Shown here piece after piece: positions 63,869 to 64,000 of a stretch of 64,000 nucleotides of DNA. The position numbers and the translations under genes are program-made. Positions within the stretch are counted from its first letter, which is position 1; the number at the start of each line of letters is the position of its first letter. This DNA comes from Sinorhizobium glycinis (GTDB lineage: Bacteria; Pseudomonadota; Alphaproteobacteria; Rhizobiales; Rhizobiaceae), in NCBI RefSeq assembly GCF_001651865.1, contig NZ_LPUX01000068.1, forward strand, positions 186,001-250,000. Direction: 5' to 3'. The notes under the pieces were generated by a model. That model did no database searches. It worked only from the letters and a program-made list of their open reading frames with translations, and was not told the origin of the DNA.

Positions 63869-64000
63869 CAGCCAGACCTCAGATCTTCGCAAAGGAGTTC
63901 GCGGAGCGTCAATTCGGGTTCGTCCGGGTTAACCTCGATCGGTTTGGACCCGCGAACCCAGAACACCATGCGCCGCACCAGATCGCCCTTGGCTGCGATT
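63868..64000 (-). CDS. 3' end of a gene upstream of DUF2169
   Basis: Only 43 C-terminal codons are visible: IAAKGDLVRRMVFWVRGSK, PIEVNPDEPELTLRELLCED, then LRSG and stop. The stop TGA overlaps the DUF2169 ATG, so it heads or continues the same coupled operon. The family is not identifiable from this fragment. Confidence 0.6.
   Translation of the reverse strand, partial: IAAKGDLVRRMVFWVRGSKPIEVNPDEPELTLRELLCEDLRSG

Overview
The window looks like a chromosomal segment of an alphaproteobacterium of the order Hyphomicrobiales, most likely Sinorhizobium/Ensifer. Pointers are the high GC with strong GC3 bias, the order phaC - small lipoprotein - aminotransferase - hom - recJ, CTTGNN/CTATAA-type tRNA promoters, a double cold-shock-domain protein and an NDUFS4-like complex I protein. 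The genus is an inference, not proven.

Region 1 (1-10.6 kb) is core genome: 5' part of PHB synthase, a lipoprotein, aminotransferase, homoserine dehydrogenase, RecJ, four tRNA-Glu genes with duplicated promoter-leaders, an M15/DUF882-type lipoprotein, glyoxalase I, a double cold-shock protein whose intrinsic terminator lies inside the next gene (DUF192), and tRNA-Pro.

Region 2 (10.7-17.1 kb) looks like one regulon: a globin, a PAS hybrid histidine kinase, an OmpR-type response regulator and a large RTX protein. Globin and RTX genes have upstream regions with the same three TGAAAC boxes at identical spacing and identical distance to the start codon. The regulator gene has a perfect TGAAAC/GTTTCA palindrome upstream.

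Region 3 (17.4-33.1 kb) holds the NDUFS4-like gene, tRNA-Arg, a winged-helix/TPR regulator, an RND efflux operon with an embedded flavin monooxygenase, GST and AraC divergent pair, Rrf2 and methyltransferase divergent pair, and an AraC-MFS unit in which the MFS ribosome-binding site lies in a long hairpin.

Region 4 (33.5-41.1 kb) is scarred: a frameshifted tyrosine recombinase, a SAM-cyclase-ATPase-TPR regulator, and relics of a sulfate ABC operon (cysT frameshifted and joined to the tail of cysA, cysW lost, sbp without its own start) joined to an IlvD-family fragment.

Region 5 (41.2-48.9 kb) is an intact sugar-uptake operon (binding protein, two permeases, SIS isomerase/deglycase, PfkB kinase, ATPase) facing a divergent ROK regulator with a palindromic operator.

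Region 6 (49.7-64 kb) is accessory: a lipoprotein, a fused double glycosyltransferase, an unknown protein, a caspase-like Sel1 protein and a radical SAM protein with its SPASM-like cysteines ahead of the radical SAM core. It is followed directly by a type VI secretion VgrG island. That island contains a VgrG/DUF6484 operon with a truncated TIGR02270-like gene, convergent with a translationally coupled operon of a partial gene, DUF2169, a ketoacyl-synthase-like pseudoenzyme, a PAAR-like protein with an uncharacterised C-terminal domain and its presumed immunity protein. The last pair and the 49.7-56.7 kb cluster are the best candidates for undescribed biology.
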